The notes: generated by a model not told the origin, from the letters alone. Shown: positions 1 to 8,180, numbered from the stretch's first letter. The stretch: 38,091 bases of DNA from Rhodospirillales bacterium (GCA_028291345.1 JAQGIF010000254.1:1-38091); one strand, 5' to 3'. Numbers and translations are program-made.

Positions 1-216
1 CCCGTTTAACGCTTTAACACGCAACCTGCGGGAATAACGATGACGAAGACATTCCTTCGCTCAGACCGGTTCCAGCAATGGCATGGCGTCGTTCAGCGGC
101 CGAACTACGGATCTGCTCCATCGAAAATGCATCCGTCCGGCACGGAGGTTGATCCCCCTACATGACACCAGATCCTAGAGCCACGCTCGTCATGCCGGCG
201 CGTCGTTTTCTCTGGA

Positions 217-761
217 ATGGTCGGCCAGGGCGACCCGACCCGGGTCGGGGCTCCGGTCGTTTCCCGGATCGGTTTCCTCGGCGCCGGCACAATCCTGCGC
301 GAAGGTATCAACGTTCATGGCCTTAACACGGCCGCGACGCTCTGGTGCTCGTCAGGGTCGGTAGCTTTGCCGGCGGCGGCTTTTGGGCGGCCAGCGCCGC
401 AGCCGCAGGGTTCGTCGTCGTCACAAACCTGTCCTTCGGACCCTGGTGCTGCGGCTCAATAGCCGGGTACTGAACGCCGCCGACGCCGAGACGCACTACA
501 CCGTGGTACTGACCTGCAGGAATACCGAAGAGACCGCATATTCGCTCGCTCCTATTGCACGCACTGCCGCAGAGCGGTTTGAGTTTACGCCGGATCAACA
601 GCGAGGATGTTGCGGAGACATCGAAGGTATCGGTCACGGCGCAGGCGGTGGCCGTGAAACGCAACGACGCGGCGCTTGAACAGATCGTCGGCCGATTGAG
701 CCTGGAGCCCTATATCAACGCCGCGATATGGCAGATCGATCGCACGATCCCCGAGGCTTAG
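217..761 (+). pseudogene. MgtC/SapB-family membrane protein remnant, frameshifted
   Basis: Recognisable MgtC-family blocks appear in the right order but in different frames. The frame starting at 217 reads GDPTRVGAPVV, GFLGAG and LREGINVHGLNTAATLWC up to about 350. The frame of 357 continues with FAGGGFWAASA. The third frame, from about 435 to 540, gives LRLNSRVLNAADAETHYTVV. The frame of 555 gives the C-terminal soluble domain (VTAQAVAV, NDAALEQIVGRLSLEP) and ends at 761. At least three frameshifts are needed, and the N-terminal membrane helices are not visible upstream of 217. MgtC proteins are inner-membrane proteins linked to magnesium limitation and intracellular survival. This copy cannot make one. 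The family assignment is by motif memory and is fairly secure; the exact frameshift positions are approximate. Confidence 0.8.
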
Positions 762-839
762 CGGTGACCCTCTGCAACCGGCCGGGCTGTATGCGGTCAC
801 CTGGACTTAATCCTTTAGAGACTCCTCACTTCACTGGGT

Positions 840-1073
840 TCACTCCGGATGGAGCAGCCGGTGGAGATGGACAATGAAATAGCGCACCGACGCGTCGTCG
901 ATCGTCGCCCGGGCAACCGATTGCCAAGCTTTGAGCGCCTCGCCATAGCTTGGATAGAGACCGACGACATGCAGTTTTGACGGATCGGCGAATTCGGTCG
1001 TCGATCCGTGTTTCAGTTCGCCGCCGAACACCAGATGAAGAAGCTGTTCGTTGGGCGGATGCGCATCGGCCAT
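840..1073 (-). CDS. DUF4170 domain-containing protein
   Basis: This 77-residue soluble protein matches the alphaproteobacterial DUF4170 family. It has the N-terminal LHLVFGGEL block, a central VVGLYPSYGEALKAWQS segment and the C-terminal ASVRYFIVHLHRLLHP signature. It is full length for the family. The start is set by a GGGAG ribosome site 7 bases before the ATG. The family is conserved next to varied genes and has no established biochemical role. It stands alone here, convergent with the MgtC remnant. Confidence 0.85.
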   Translation of the reverse strand: MADAHPPNEQLLHLVFGGELKHGSTTEFADPSKLHVVGLYPSYGEALKAWQSVARATIDDASVRYFIVHLHRLLHPE

Positions 1074-1184
1074 AAATCACTCCCAGGTGGGTTCCCCGAA
1101 AACTACCCAAAGCGATAACTATCCCTGCGCGAGTGGATCGAAGCAAGCCCGTGGCCCCGTGAAAATAACCGCTGGCAACTCTTT

Positions 1185-1415
1185 ATGGAAACTTCCCGCC
1201 GCTTCGCGCGTTTCATTCGCACGATGGACGAAACCCATGATCCCACTGTGACGCCCGACTCTCCCGACCCGGCGTCACCGCATCACGCCCCCGTGAAGTC
1301 CACTACCCAAGCGCGGGCGGGAGTAACATTCGGAACCATGCGCTGGGTGCTGGCCATTTCGATGGCCGCGGTGGCCCTGGTTTTCGGGATATTGTGGTTG
1401 TCAGCTAATCACTGA
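1185..1415 (+). CDS. small single-pass membrane protein
   Basis: This is a short protein (76 residues) with a hydrophilic Pro/His-rich N-terminal half and one hydrophobic C-terminal helix (about residues 52-72, WVLAISMAAVALVFGILWL) ending three residues before the C-terminus. It resembles the small alphaproteobacterial proteins whose helix follows an ARxGVT motif, seen here as ARAGVT. The likely topology is tail-anchored in the inner membrane. An in-frame ATG at 1224 is an alternative start that removes 13 residues. No function can be inferred. Confidence 0.55.
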   Translation: METSRRFARFIRTMDETHDPTVTPDSPDPASPHHAPVKSTTQARAGVTFGTMRWVLAISMAAVALVFGILWLSANH

Positions 1416-1455
1416 CGGCCACAGCTGACGGCCATGGCATGAGTGTCTTGCGCCG

Positions 1456-2004
1456 TTATCGCTGATATTCGGCGTCCGGGCCGTTCACTGGTGGCGCCGC
1501 CATCGAATTTCTATTCAGCATGGCGAAATTATGCCCGTCCCAGCGATAAGTATCGAGCGAACCGGCGCGCTCGTTCTCTTCATGAGTTTGGAAAGCGAGC
1601 GTCGGCGCGCCGCCCTGAGGGCTGGGCATCACCTGATATCCCAACGCCCGGACCCCGCCGGTATGCACCACCTCGCCGGACGGCAATGTCACGAATAGCT
1701 CGATCGAAGCCGGCCCGTCACCGCTGAATAGGTGGGGTTCGCCGGCGCAAACAAGATTATGGGGATTGGCGATATAGCCGGGTCTGCCATCGCCGGTTAG
1801 GTCGATCGATTCGACGGCATTGTGGTTCTGGAACCCCGCGGGACAGTCCTGTCTGGCCTGAGCCAGCCAGGCGGCGACCGGCTGCGGAAAGCTAGCCTCG
1901 GCTGGCTGCCTCTCCTTGGCGTCGGCCACGGTTGCGGGCAGCAGGATCAGGGATGCCGTGGCGAGCCGGAGCGCCGCGTATCGAAAGCCATTAGAAGGGC
2001 GCAT
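1456..2004 (-). CDS. secreted hypothetical protein
   Basis: The product has 182 residues with a signal peptide (positive MRPSNGFR, then a hydrophobic stretch and an ATVADA-like cleavage region near residue 29). The mature part contains DLTGDGRPGYI, a calcium-loop-like motif of the kind found in FG-GAP and VCBS proteins, then beta-rich sequence and two cysteines that could form a disulfide. The codon pattern is typical of the neighbourhood. I do not recognise the family. It is probably a small periplasmic protein. The ribosome site (GGAAAAAT) is weak, so the start is less certain than the frame. Confidence 0.6.
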   Translation of the reverse strand: MRPSNGFRYAALRLATASLILLPATVADAKERQPAEASFPQPVAAWLAQARQDCPAGFQNHNAVESIDLTGDGRPGYIANPHNLVCAGEPHLFSGDGPASIELFVTLPSGEVVHTGGVRALGYQVMPSPQGGAPTLAFQTHEENERAGSLDTYRWDGHNFAMLNRNSMAAPPVNGPDAEYQR

Positions 2005-2228
2005 CGCTATTTTTCCATTCCGTTATTTGCTCGAAAAACCAGATCGACAGGGCTTTGGTTCCACAAACGGGGACATCGAACCCTCCCAAACGGGAAGGGT
2101 TCCCGCGCCATGCCCCCTGTCAAGATGTTGGTAGGCACGATTTAGGTGAGGCAAGATTCAGGTGAAGGGTAGACTTGCGCGAGGCAATCCGCCAAACATG
2201 CCTAAAATCAAATCTTCGGAGGATTCAC

Positions 2229-2585
2229 ATGATGATACGTATTCTTGCGGTCGCGGCGTTCGCAACGATGTCCGTCGCGGCGCAGGCCGGCACGTTGACC
2301 AATGGCGCATGGACGCCGTCGGGCTGCGGCAGCGATCCGGGGCCGGCGCCGGAAATGGAAGGTGCCAGTCAGGCCAGCTACTCGAAGAGCGCCAAGACGT
2401 TTCAAGCGTGGCAGGACAAGGCCAAGGTCTATGAGCAGTGCCTGTCCAACGAAGCCAAGACGGATCAGAGCGCAATCGTCGAGTCGGCCAATAAGTCTAT
2501 CAGCGCGATCAATGACGGCAGCAACAAGTTCGTGGCCGATGCGAACGCGGCGGTTGAGAAATTGAAGAAGAAGGGCGGCAAATAA
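2229..2585 (+). CDS. small secreted helical protein
   Basis: The start is fixed by TCGGAGGA just upstream of ATGATG and by the signal peptide that follows (MMIRILAVAAF to VAAQAG). The mature part, about 100 residues, has two cysteines and a long C-terminal helical region rich in Ala, Lys, Asn and Ser that ends EKLKKKGGK. It looks like a periplasmic helical or coiled-coil protein. I do not recognise a named family. A very stable UUCG-capped hairpin follows 18 bases after the stop. Confidence 0.65.
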   Translation: MMIRILAVAAFATMSVAAQAGTLTNGAWTPSGCGSDPGPAPEMEGASQASYSKSAKTFQAWQDKAKVYEQCLSNEAKTDQSAIVESANKSISAINDGSNKFVADANAAVEKLKKKGGK

Positions 2586-2603
2586 GCTGCTGACGACTCG
2601 GTT

Positions 2604-2625
2604 GGAACGGCGTTCGCGCCGTTCC
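2604..2625 (+). terminator. UUCG tetraloop hairpin downstream of the secreted-protein gene
   Basis: GGAACGGCG pairs perfectly over nine bases with CGCCGTTCC across a TTCG tetraloop. No T-tract follows, so it may be a 3'-end stabiliser or a weak terminator and not a classical intrinsic terminator. Confidence 0.5.
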
Positions 2626-2686
2626 GATCGTCAGAAGGCCCGGTCGCTGGAAGACAGATCGTCAGAAGGCCGATCGTTAGAAGGAC
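2626..2686 (+). repeat. four tandem 15-base units with Shine-Dalgarno-like cores
   Basis: GATCGTCAGAAGGCC occurs at 2626 and again at 2657. A variant, GATCGTTAGAAGGAC, is at 2672, and a degenerate unit (GGTCGCTGGAAGACA) sits between the first two. The last unit supplies the AGAAGGA ribosome site for the gene at 2692. Being 15 bases long, the unit keeps frame if translated. Confidence 0.7.
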
Positions 2687-2691
2687 GGAGA

Positions 2692-3474
2692 ATGGGCGAG
2701 GCCAAGCGGCGGGGCGACGCAGGACTTGCGTCACGGATGAAATTAACCTGCTACGAAACATCGGTCGATCCGATCAATATCCGACCGGCCGAGCCTCAGC
2801 GCGCTTGGATGGACGCCTCTAACCAGGGCTTTGCCTATCGCTGTCTGCCGCTTGTGATCGCCAACGCCCATGGCTGGGAGGTTCTGTCCCCGGTGGCCTT
2901 CGATGCCGAATGGACCGGCAGTAACGCGCTCGACGGCGTCAAGGTAACACCCCTGACCCCATTCGGCGATTTCCCGCCTGTCATGAGCCATTTCGGCGAA
3001 GGCGTCCTGACCTTCCACGTGTTGGGGCTGTTCCGCACCGACCCCAAGGTCAATCTGTGGGTGACCGGTCCGGTTAACCGGCCCAAGCATGGTATCCAGG
3101 CGCTGACCGGCGTGGTCGAGACCGATTGGGCTGTCGCCAGCTTCACAATGAACTGGAAATTCACCGCGCCGGGCATCCGCGTCCGCTTCGACAAGGATGA
3201 GCCCTTCTGCTTCTTCTTTCCGATCGCACGCGGCAACCTGGAAGATATTCAGCCCGAACTGAAGTCGATCGGCGCCGCCGGCGACGACATCTATGGCGGC
3301 TATACCGCCTGGCGGGAGAGCCGCAGCAATTTCATCGATACGCTGAACGTGCCCGACAGCCCCGCCGCCAAGGCGAAGTGGGAGCGCACCTATCTCCAGG
3401 GCGCGCGGCCCGATGGCGTGCCCGGCCCCTCCGACCATCAGACCCGTATCCGGCTGAAGCCGTTTCGACGCTGA
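2692..3474 (+). CDS. DUF6065 family protein
   Basis: The 260-residue protein carries the DUF6065 hallmarks: RAWMDASNQGFAYRCLPLV, NAHGWEVLSPVAF, MSHFGEGVLTFHVLGLFRT, GPVNRPKHGIQALTGVVETD and FTMNWKFTAPG, followed by FDKDEPFCFFFPIARG. The ATG at 2692 is preferred because AAGGACGGAGA precedes it and because MGEAKRR is a common N-terminus in proteobacterial proteins. An ATG at 2737 is possible. No signal peptide or membrane helix is visible. The biochemical role of the family is unknown. The aminotransferase gene follows 18 bases later on the same strand, so the two may be cotranscribed. Confidence 0.85.
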   Translation: MGEAKRRGDAGLASRMKLTCYETSVDPINIRPAEPQRAWMDASNQGFAYRCLPLVIANAHGWEVLSPVAFDAEWTGSNALDGVKVTPLTPFGDFPPVMSHFGEGVLTFHVLGLFRTDPKVNLWVTGPVNRPKHGIQALTGVVETDWAVASFTMNWKFTAPGIRVRFDKDEPFCFFFPIARGNLEDIQPELKSIGAAGDDIYGGYTAWRESRSNFIDTLNVPDSPAAKAKWERTYLQGARPDGVPGPSDHQTRIRLKPFRR

Positions 3475-3492
3475 AGCGATGGGTTGCCAGTT

Positions 3493-4284
3493 ATGATCGT
3501 TTGGAGCAACGGCCAGCTAACCCCGATCGACCAAACCCGGATTGATCCGCGCGATCGCGGCTTCACGCTCGGCGACGGGCTGTACGAGACGATTCGCGTG
3601 TGCGACGGCAACCTGCTGCGTATCGATCGTCATTTTACCCGGTTGGACGTCGGCCTGCGGGTTCTTGGCATTAAGCTGAAGCTGGATGAAAACGCATTGA
3701 CCCGGGCAATGCGCGCCATACTGGAGGCCAACGCGCTTTCCAATGCCGCAATACGGCTGACCGTCAGCCGTGGCGTCTCAGCGCGGGGCCTTGCGCCCGA
3801 TCCGACCGCCCGGCCGACTGTTGTCATTTCCGCCACGCTCTATACGGGACCGGCCGAGCCGGCGCAGGTCATGGTCGCAACCGTTACGTGCCGCAACGCC
3901 GCCTCGCCGATATCGCGAGTCAAGACGATATGCTGCCTGGATTCGATCCTCGCCCGAATGGAAGCGGCCAAGTACGGGATGGATGACGCGATATTGCTGA
4001 ATGGCGACGGCTGGGTCGCCGAGGCGACGGCGGCCAATATTTTCGCGGTCATCGACGGCGTGCTGGTGACACCGCCGATCAGCGACGGGGCGCTTCCGGG
4101 GGTGATGCGCGCGGCGATTATGGCGCACACGCCGCTGGGCGAATGCTCCCTCTCCGCCGACGATCTCAGCCGGGCCAGCGAGATCTTCCTGACCTCCAGC
4201 CTGGGCATACGCCCGGTGGTGGCCTTCGACGGCAGAGCATTGCCAGTCGGCCCGGTGGCGGCCCGACTGGCGGCGGAGCTTTAG
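3493..4284 (+). CDS. class IV PLP-dependent aminotransferase
   Basis: This enzyme belongs to the fold-type IV aminotransferases (branched-chain or D-amino-acid aminotransferase, or aminodeoxychorismate lyase). It has 263 residues. DPRDRGFTLGDGLYETIRV marks the N-terminal domain. The lysine in SRVKTICCLDSIL is at the position expected for the PLP Schiff base. WVAEATAANIFAV and LPGVMRAAI form the cofactor phosphate region. Substrate specificity cannot be read from the sequence. The ATG at 3493 lacks a clear ribosome site; a TTG at 3484 is an alternative start. The 3' end overlaps the convergent crotonase gene by four bases. Confidence 0.88.
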   Translation: MIVWSNGQLTPIDQTRIDPRDRGFTLGDGLYETIRVCDGNLLRIDRHFTRLDVGLRVLGIKLKLDENALTRAMRAILEANALSNAAIRLTVSRGVSARGLAPDPTARPTVVISATLYTGPAEPAQVMVATVTCRNAASPISRVKTICCLDSILARMEAAKYGMDDAILLNGDGWVAEATAANIFAVIDGVLVTPPISDGALPGVMRAAIMAHTPLGECSLSADDLSRASEIFLTSSLGIRPVVAFDGRALPVGPVAARLAAEL

Positions 4285-5063
4285 GAGAAAGTAAAGCGCG
4301 GCTTTCGTTTTCCCAAGAAGGCGCTAGCGCCCTCGGCCAGATCCTCACCGGCAAATCCACCGGTGAAAAGCTGGCGCGACAGTTCGGTCTCTTCGCAGGC
4401 GCCGCCCAATATTTCGCCGATTATCGCCTTGGACGCGCGGATCGAGAATTGCGACAGGCCAGCAAGGGTCTCAGCATAGGCTTTTGCCTCGTCCCATAGA
4501 CGCTCGGACGGCCAGCATCGGTCGACCAGTCGTATTTTCGCGGCTTCCTCCACAGCGATAATCCTGCCAGTCATCAGCAGGTCGCGCGCCGCGCCCAAGC
4601 CCACATTATCGATCAGCCGCTTGGTGTCCTCCAGGGGATAGGCGATGCCGAGGCGCGCTGGCGTGACGCCGAAACGTGCTGTGTCATCGGCGAAACGGAA
4701 ATCGCAACACAAGGCCAGGCTGGAGCCCCCGCCGACGCAGGGCCCCTGGATTACCGCGATGGTCGGCTTAGGGAAGGCAGCCAGCGCCCGGGTCGCGCGG
4801 CCCATGCGGGCCCCATAGTCCTCCGCATTGCCGGCGGCGATAACGCCTGAGAACTCCCTGATATCGGCCCCGGCGGCGAAGGCGGAAGCATCCGCGCCGG
4901 AAACCATCAGAACCTTGATCTCGGGGTCGGCGGCCGCTTGGTCGAGCAGACCCGGAATGGCGTCCCAGATTTCATTGTTAAGTGCATTCAGCCGCCCCGG
5001 CCGGTTGAGCATCAGCCGGGCGATCGGTGGGGCAAGCTCCAGGCTGATGGGATCGCCGCTCAT
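4281..5063 (-). CDS. crotonase-fold (enoyl-CoA hydratase/isomerase family) protein without the two catalytic glutamates
   Basis: The 260-residue crotonase has both oxyanion-hole segments, AFAAGADIREF and GPCVGGGSSLALCCDFR. In rat enoyl-CoA hydratase the catalytic Glu144 follows GGGC and Glu164 is in QPE. Here the matching positions read GGGSS and GVTPARLG, so both glutamates are replaced (Ser and Pro). A normal hydratase reaction is therefore unlikely. Isomerase, hydrolase or other acyl-CoA chemistry is possible. The start codon overlaps the stop of the upstream GMC gene as ATGA, which implies translational coupling. Confidence 0.85.
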   Translation of the reverse strand: MSGDPISLELAPPIARLMLNRPGRLNALNNEIWDAIPGLLDQAAADPEIKVLMVSGADASAFAAGADIREFSGVIAAGNAEDYGARMGRATRALAAFPKPTIAVIQGPCVGGGSSLALCCDFRFADDTARFGVTPARLGIAYPLEDTKRLIDNVGLGAARDLLMTGRIIAVEEAAKIRLVDRCWPSERLWDEAKAYAETLAGLSQFSIRASKAIIGEILGGACEETELSRQLFTGGFAGEDLAEGASAFLGKRKPRFTFS

Positions 5064-6700
5064 AGGCTTGTCACGGCCGGCAACGGCGCATGGCCCAATA
5101 TCATATCCGCCGCCTTTTCCGCGATCATCAAAGTCGACGCATTAGTGTTGGCCGAGGGCATAGACGGCATGATCGACGAATCCGCCACACGCAGCCCTTC
5201 GACCCCGCGCACCCGCAATTGGTCGTCGACCACCGCAGTGGGATCGGTCGCTGGTCCCATACGGCAAGCACCGATCAGGTGAAAGACCGTAGAGCCCTGC
5301 TGGCGTGCCCAATGCATCAGTTCCTCATCGGTCTGAGCCTCCTCACCTGGCAATTCTTCATGGTCATAGAAGGGCGCGAGTTCCGGCGTGGTCATCAGAC
5401 GCCGCGCCAGCTTGATGCCAGCCAGCAGAACCCGGCGATCGTTCTCATGCGCCAGATAGTTGGGCTGGATCTCGGGATGTTCGAACGGATCGGCGGAGCG
5501 CAGACGGACATAACCAAGACTTTCCGGCCGCTGCTGCCACACACCGCAGGTCATGCCCGGGAAACTGTCCAGCATTCCGGCGATGCCGCCCGCTTTGTAG
5601 CTGGCCGGCGTGAAGGCGAATTGCAGATCGGGCGAATCCAGTGCCGGGTGCGAACTCCAGAAGACATGCAGCAAAGATGGGCTGAGGGCGAGGATGCTGG
5701 GCCTTCCCAGCACCCATTTCGCGATTTCCGCCCATAGGCGCGGCGGGCGGGCATAGTTGTTGATGGTGAGGCCCTTGGCCCGCGCCACCATGCGGACGGC
5801 GTAATGGTCGCGCAGGTTTTCGCCGACGCCGGGAAGGTTATAAATCGGACCAATGCCGAGTCCGGAGAGCAGCGCGGCCGGACCGATGCCGGAGCGCTGG
5901 AGCAAGGCCGGGCTGTTGATCGCACCGCCGCAGACGATCACCTCCCGCCGCGCGGTAACAGCTCGGTCGACCCCGTTAGCCCCGCCCTGGCGATAAAGCA
6001 CGCCAGTAGCGCGCTTGCCGTCGAAGGTGATCGTGGTCGCCTGGGCATCGGTGCGGACATCGAGCCCGCCCTCCGCGTTGGCCGGATGCAGGAAGGCGTG
6101 GGCGGTGGAAACCCGGCGGCCGCGATAGATGGCGCGCTGGAATGTACCGACGCCCGCCTGGGTCGCCCCGTTATAATCGAGATTGACGGGGATGCCCATG
6201 CCCGCCGCACCCGCAATGAAGGCGTCGCAAACCGGGTGAGGCCAATCCAGGCTGCTGACCGTGAAGCCACCGGAGCGGCCGCGATAACGGTCGTCGCCCG
6301 CGCCGATCCGCCGCTCCGTCCGCTGAAAATAGGGCAAGATGTTGGCATAGCCCCAGCCACGATTGCCGATCTGCGCCCAACAATCGAAATCGGTAGCCTG
6401 GCCCCGATTATATACCAGCCCGTTGATCGCGCCCGAACCGCCCAAGGTGCGTCCCTGGGTTGTCGCGAAACGCCGCCCGTCAGCGCCGGGCACCGGCTCG
6501 GTCATGAACTGCCAGGTATAGGCCGGGTTGTAGAGCGTCTTGATATAGCCGGCGGGAATATGGATGAATGGGCTGCGGTCGGGCGGACCGGCCTCGAGCA
6601 CGCAGACGGTATGCCGGCCGCTTGCGCCCAGCCGCGCCGCCAGCAGCGACCCCGCCGAACCCGCGCCGACGACCACATAGTCGAAACTGTCGGTACTCAT
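5060..6700 (-). CDS. GMC-family FAD oxidoreductase (choline/alcohol dehydrogenase-like)
   Basis: The protein, about 546 residues, starts with the FAD dinucleotide motif GAGSAGSLLAARL. GGSGAINGLVYNRG is the GMC signature, and GGAINSPALLQRSGIG is the second signature. The C-terminal active-site block has HLIGACRMG (catalytic His) and SANTNAS (Asn). The ATG at 6700 is chosen because GGAG lies nine bases upstream; the frame stays open to 6727. It probably oxidises a primary alcohol or polyol in the cytoplasm, with an unknown acceptor. Its 3' end overlaps the crotonase start by four bases, so the two probably act in one catabolic route. Confidence 0.9.
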   Translation of the reverse strand: MSTDSFDYVVVGAGSAGSLLAARLGASGRHTVCVLEAGPPDRSPFIHIPAGYIKTLYNPAYTWQFMTEPVPGADGRRFATTQGRTLGGSGAINGLVYNRGQATDFDCWAQIGNRGWGYANILPYFQRTERRIGAGDDRYRGRSGGFTVSSLDWPHPVCDAFIAGAAGMGIPVNLDYNGATQAGVGTFQRAIYRGRRVSTAHAFLHPANAEGGLDVRTDAQATTITFDGKRATGVLYRQGGANGVDRAVTARREVIVCGGAINSPALLQRSGIGPAALLSGLGIGPIYNLPGVGENLRDHYAVRMVARAKGLTINNYARPPRLWAEIAKWVLGRPSILALSPSLLHVFWSSHPALDSPDLQFAFTPASYKAGGIAGMLDSFPGMTCGVWQQRPESLGYVRLRSADPFEHPEIQPNYLAHENDRRVLLAGIKLARRLMTTPELAPFYDHEELPGEEAQTDEELMHWARQQGSTVFHLIGACRMGPATDPTAVVDDQLRVRGVEGLRVADSSIMPSMPSANTNASTLMIAEKAADMILGHAPLPAVTSL

Positions 6701-6984
6701 CGCGCCATGCTCCGTCGATCCCACCACTGCTCACCGTCTTATTGTGCCCGGGAGTGTAGCGCGATTCGTCTGGGATGATTGAGCCCCACCGAAACCACGC
6801 TTCGGCGGGAGAGAATGGCAATTTGTGCAGAATTAATCGTCTTGCGGTGCAACAACGAATTCTGGAAATTGTTTTACGAGGTGTCCTGGGCATCATGGGG
6901 GCCACATTAATGTGAATTAACGAAATTTTTAGCGAATCGAGCGCTATTAATATTACGGATTTAAAGCTTAGCCTTGGAGTATTC
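6701..6984. other. AT-rich intergenic region with a 12-base palindrome
   Basis: This stretch between the divergent GMC gene and the small secreted peptide is clearly more AT-rich than its surroundings. It holds a perfect palindrome, CACATTAATGTG, at 6903-6914 and probably the promoters for both directions. I cannot name a regulator for the palindrome. Confidence 0.35.
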
Positions 6985-7092
6985 ATGCGTGGTTTTCTCG
7001 CCGCGATGGCGATCACTGTCGCGGCGTCCCTCCTGATGGCCGCTTCGGCTTCGGCCCATCCGATTGTATGGAATGACGTGAAGCAAATTTAG
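6985..7092 (+). CDS. 35-residue secreted peptide precursor
   Basis: A good ribosome site (TTGGAG, six bases before ATG) opens a frame encoding MRGFLAAMAITVAASLLMA and then ASASAHPIVW. It has a textbook signal peptide: one Arg, a hydrophobic core and an A-S-A cleavage site. Cleavage after residue 24 would release an 11-residue peptide beginning HPIVW. The frame ends at TAG 7090. It could be a genuine tiny exported peptide or the intact 5' end of a gene lost downstream; I see no coding continuation in other frames. No known family was recognised. Confidence 0.5.
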   Translation: MRGFLAAMAITVAASLLMAASASAHPIVWNDVKQI

Positions 7093-7212
7093 GTGAAGTG
7101 GCCTTGCCATAACCGCTAGCTCTCGCAGCGCGAGAATACTTTGCCCCTTCGCTGGCGCTACCTCCCGGCCACACCATTTATGGGCAAACCCGCGACTCAA
7201 GGAGCTATCAGC

Positions 7213-7821
7213 ATGAATCCGAAAACCACAGCCCTGGTTCTGATCGAATTTCAGAATGATTTTACGACTGAGGGCGGCTCTCTCCATGAAGCGGTGAAGT
7301 CGGTGATGGAGAGCACGAATATGCTTGAGAACACGGTCGCGACGGCGGAAACTGCACGCGATCTTGGGGCCACGATTATCTTCGTGCCGATCAGCTTTTC
7401 CCCCGACTATCACGAGTTGTCGGCGCAGCCCTATGGAATTTTGAAGGGTGTGGTCGACAGCCAGTCCTTCCGCCAAGGCAGCTGGGGTGCGGCGATCGTC
7501 GACGTGCTGAAACCCGAGCCGCGGGACATTGTGGTGGAAGGCAAGCGCGGGCTGTGCGGTTTCGCCAGCACCAATCTCGATTTCATCCTGCGCAGCCGCG
7601 GCATCACCGATATCGCGTTGGGCGGGTTCCTGACCAATTGCTGCATCGAATCGACGATGCGTACAGGCTATGAAAAAGGCTATGGCGTGGTCACTCTGAC
7701 CGACTGCACCGCGGCCGTAAGCGAGGAGGAGCAGCGCTTCGCCGTCGCCAAGAATTTCCCGATGTTCTCGCGGCCGCTGGACCATAAGGCATTCCTGGCC
7801 GAGCTGGGCGGCACGGCCTAG
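7213..7821 (+). CDS. isochorismatase-family cysteine hydrolase
   Basis: The 202-residue protein has the alpha/beta hydrolase-like fold of the isochorismatase superfamily. The three catalytic residues are visible: Asp in LIEFQNDF, Lys in VVEGKRGLCGF and Cys in GFLTNCCIESTMR. The preceding glycine-rich strand and the cis-peptide region LGGFLTN fit. Members hydrolyse amides or vinyl ethers such as nicotinamide, N-carbamoyl compounds and isochorismate; the substrate here is unknown. The start at 7213 has AAGGAG nine bases upstream. The stop overlaps the end of the minus-strand dnaE2 remnant. Confidence 0.88.
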   Translation: MNPKTTALVLIEFQNDFTTEGGSLHEAVKSVMESTNMLENTVATAETARDLGATIIFVPISFSPDYHELSAQPYGILKGVVDSQSFRQGSWGAAIVDVLKPEPRDIVVEGKRGLCGFASTNLDFILRSRGITDIALGGFLTNCCIESTMRTGYEKGYGVVTLTDCTAAVSEEEQRFAVAKNFPMFSRPLDHKAFLAELGGTA

Positions 7822-8180
7822 CGAAAATCCCGTGAAGCCGGAATGACCCGGCCGCGCGCCACGGCATGGCGATCGATGCCGTCGCCCTTGGTTTCCTCCG
7901 AGTAGGACAGCATGTCGCATAGGGGCGCACAGGGCCGCCAAGGCTGTGCAGATCGGACGACAGGTCGATAGGCGGTGGGCGACGACATGGAATCACGTAG
8001 CCGCTCACGTCACGCTGAACCAAGCCGGTAACGCCCATTAGCTGACTGCCCAGCAATTCCCGCCGGAACTGCTGGAACACGCGGGGCCAGACCACGATAT
8101 TGGCGACGCCGGTTTCATCCTCCACGGTCACGAAGATCACGCCGCTGGCGGTGCCAGGCTGGGCGCGGCGTGAGCTATCC
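7818..8180 (-). pseudogene. dnaE2: 3' remnant of error-prone DNA polymerase DnaE2
   Basis: Read on the minus strand, the fragment begins near 8180 with QPGTASG, then VIFVTVEDETGVANIVVWPR, QFRRELLGSQLMGV and VQRDVSG, which is the C-terminal OB-fold region of DnaE2. It continues in other frames: HVVAHRL, then IDLSSDLHSLGG, then DMLSYSEETKGDGIDRHAVA and finally RGRVIPASRDFR with a stop at 7818. Three frameshifts interrupt it and the first 900 or so residues are missing. DnaE2 works with ImuA and ImuB in damage-induced mutagenesis; neither partner is in the window. This is a dead relic. Confidence 0.85.

Noticed and set aside
2078-2102. Hairpin GAACCCT...AGGGTTC between divergent genes
   Set aside because: It has a bulge and no T-tract, and it lies upstream of both genes, so it is unlikely to be a terminator.
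6961-7941. 326-codon minus-strand frame over the isochorismatase gene
   Set aside because: Antisense shadow; its first residues coincide with one frame of the dnaE2 remnant by chance, and the rest has no family features.
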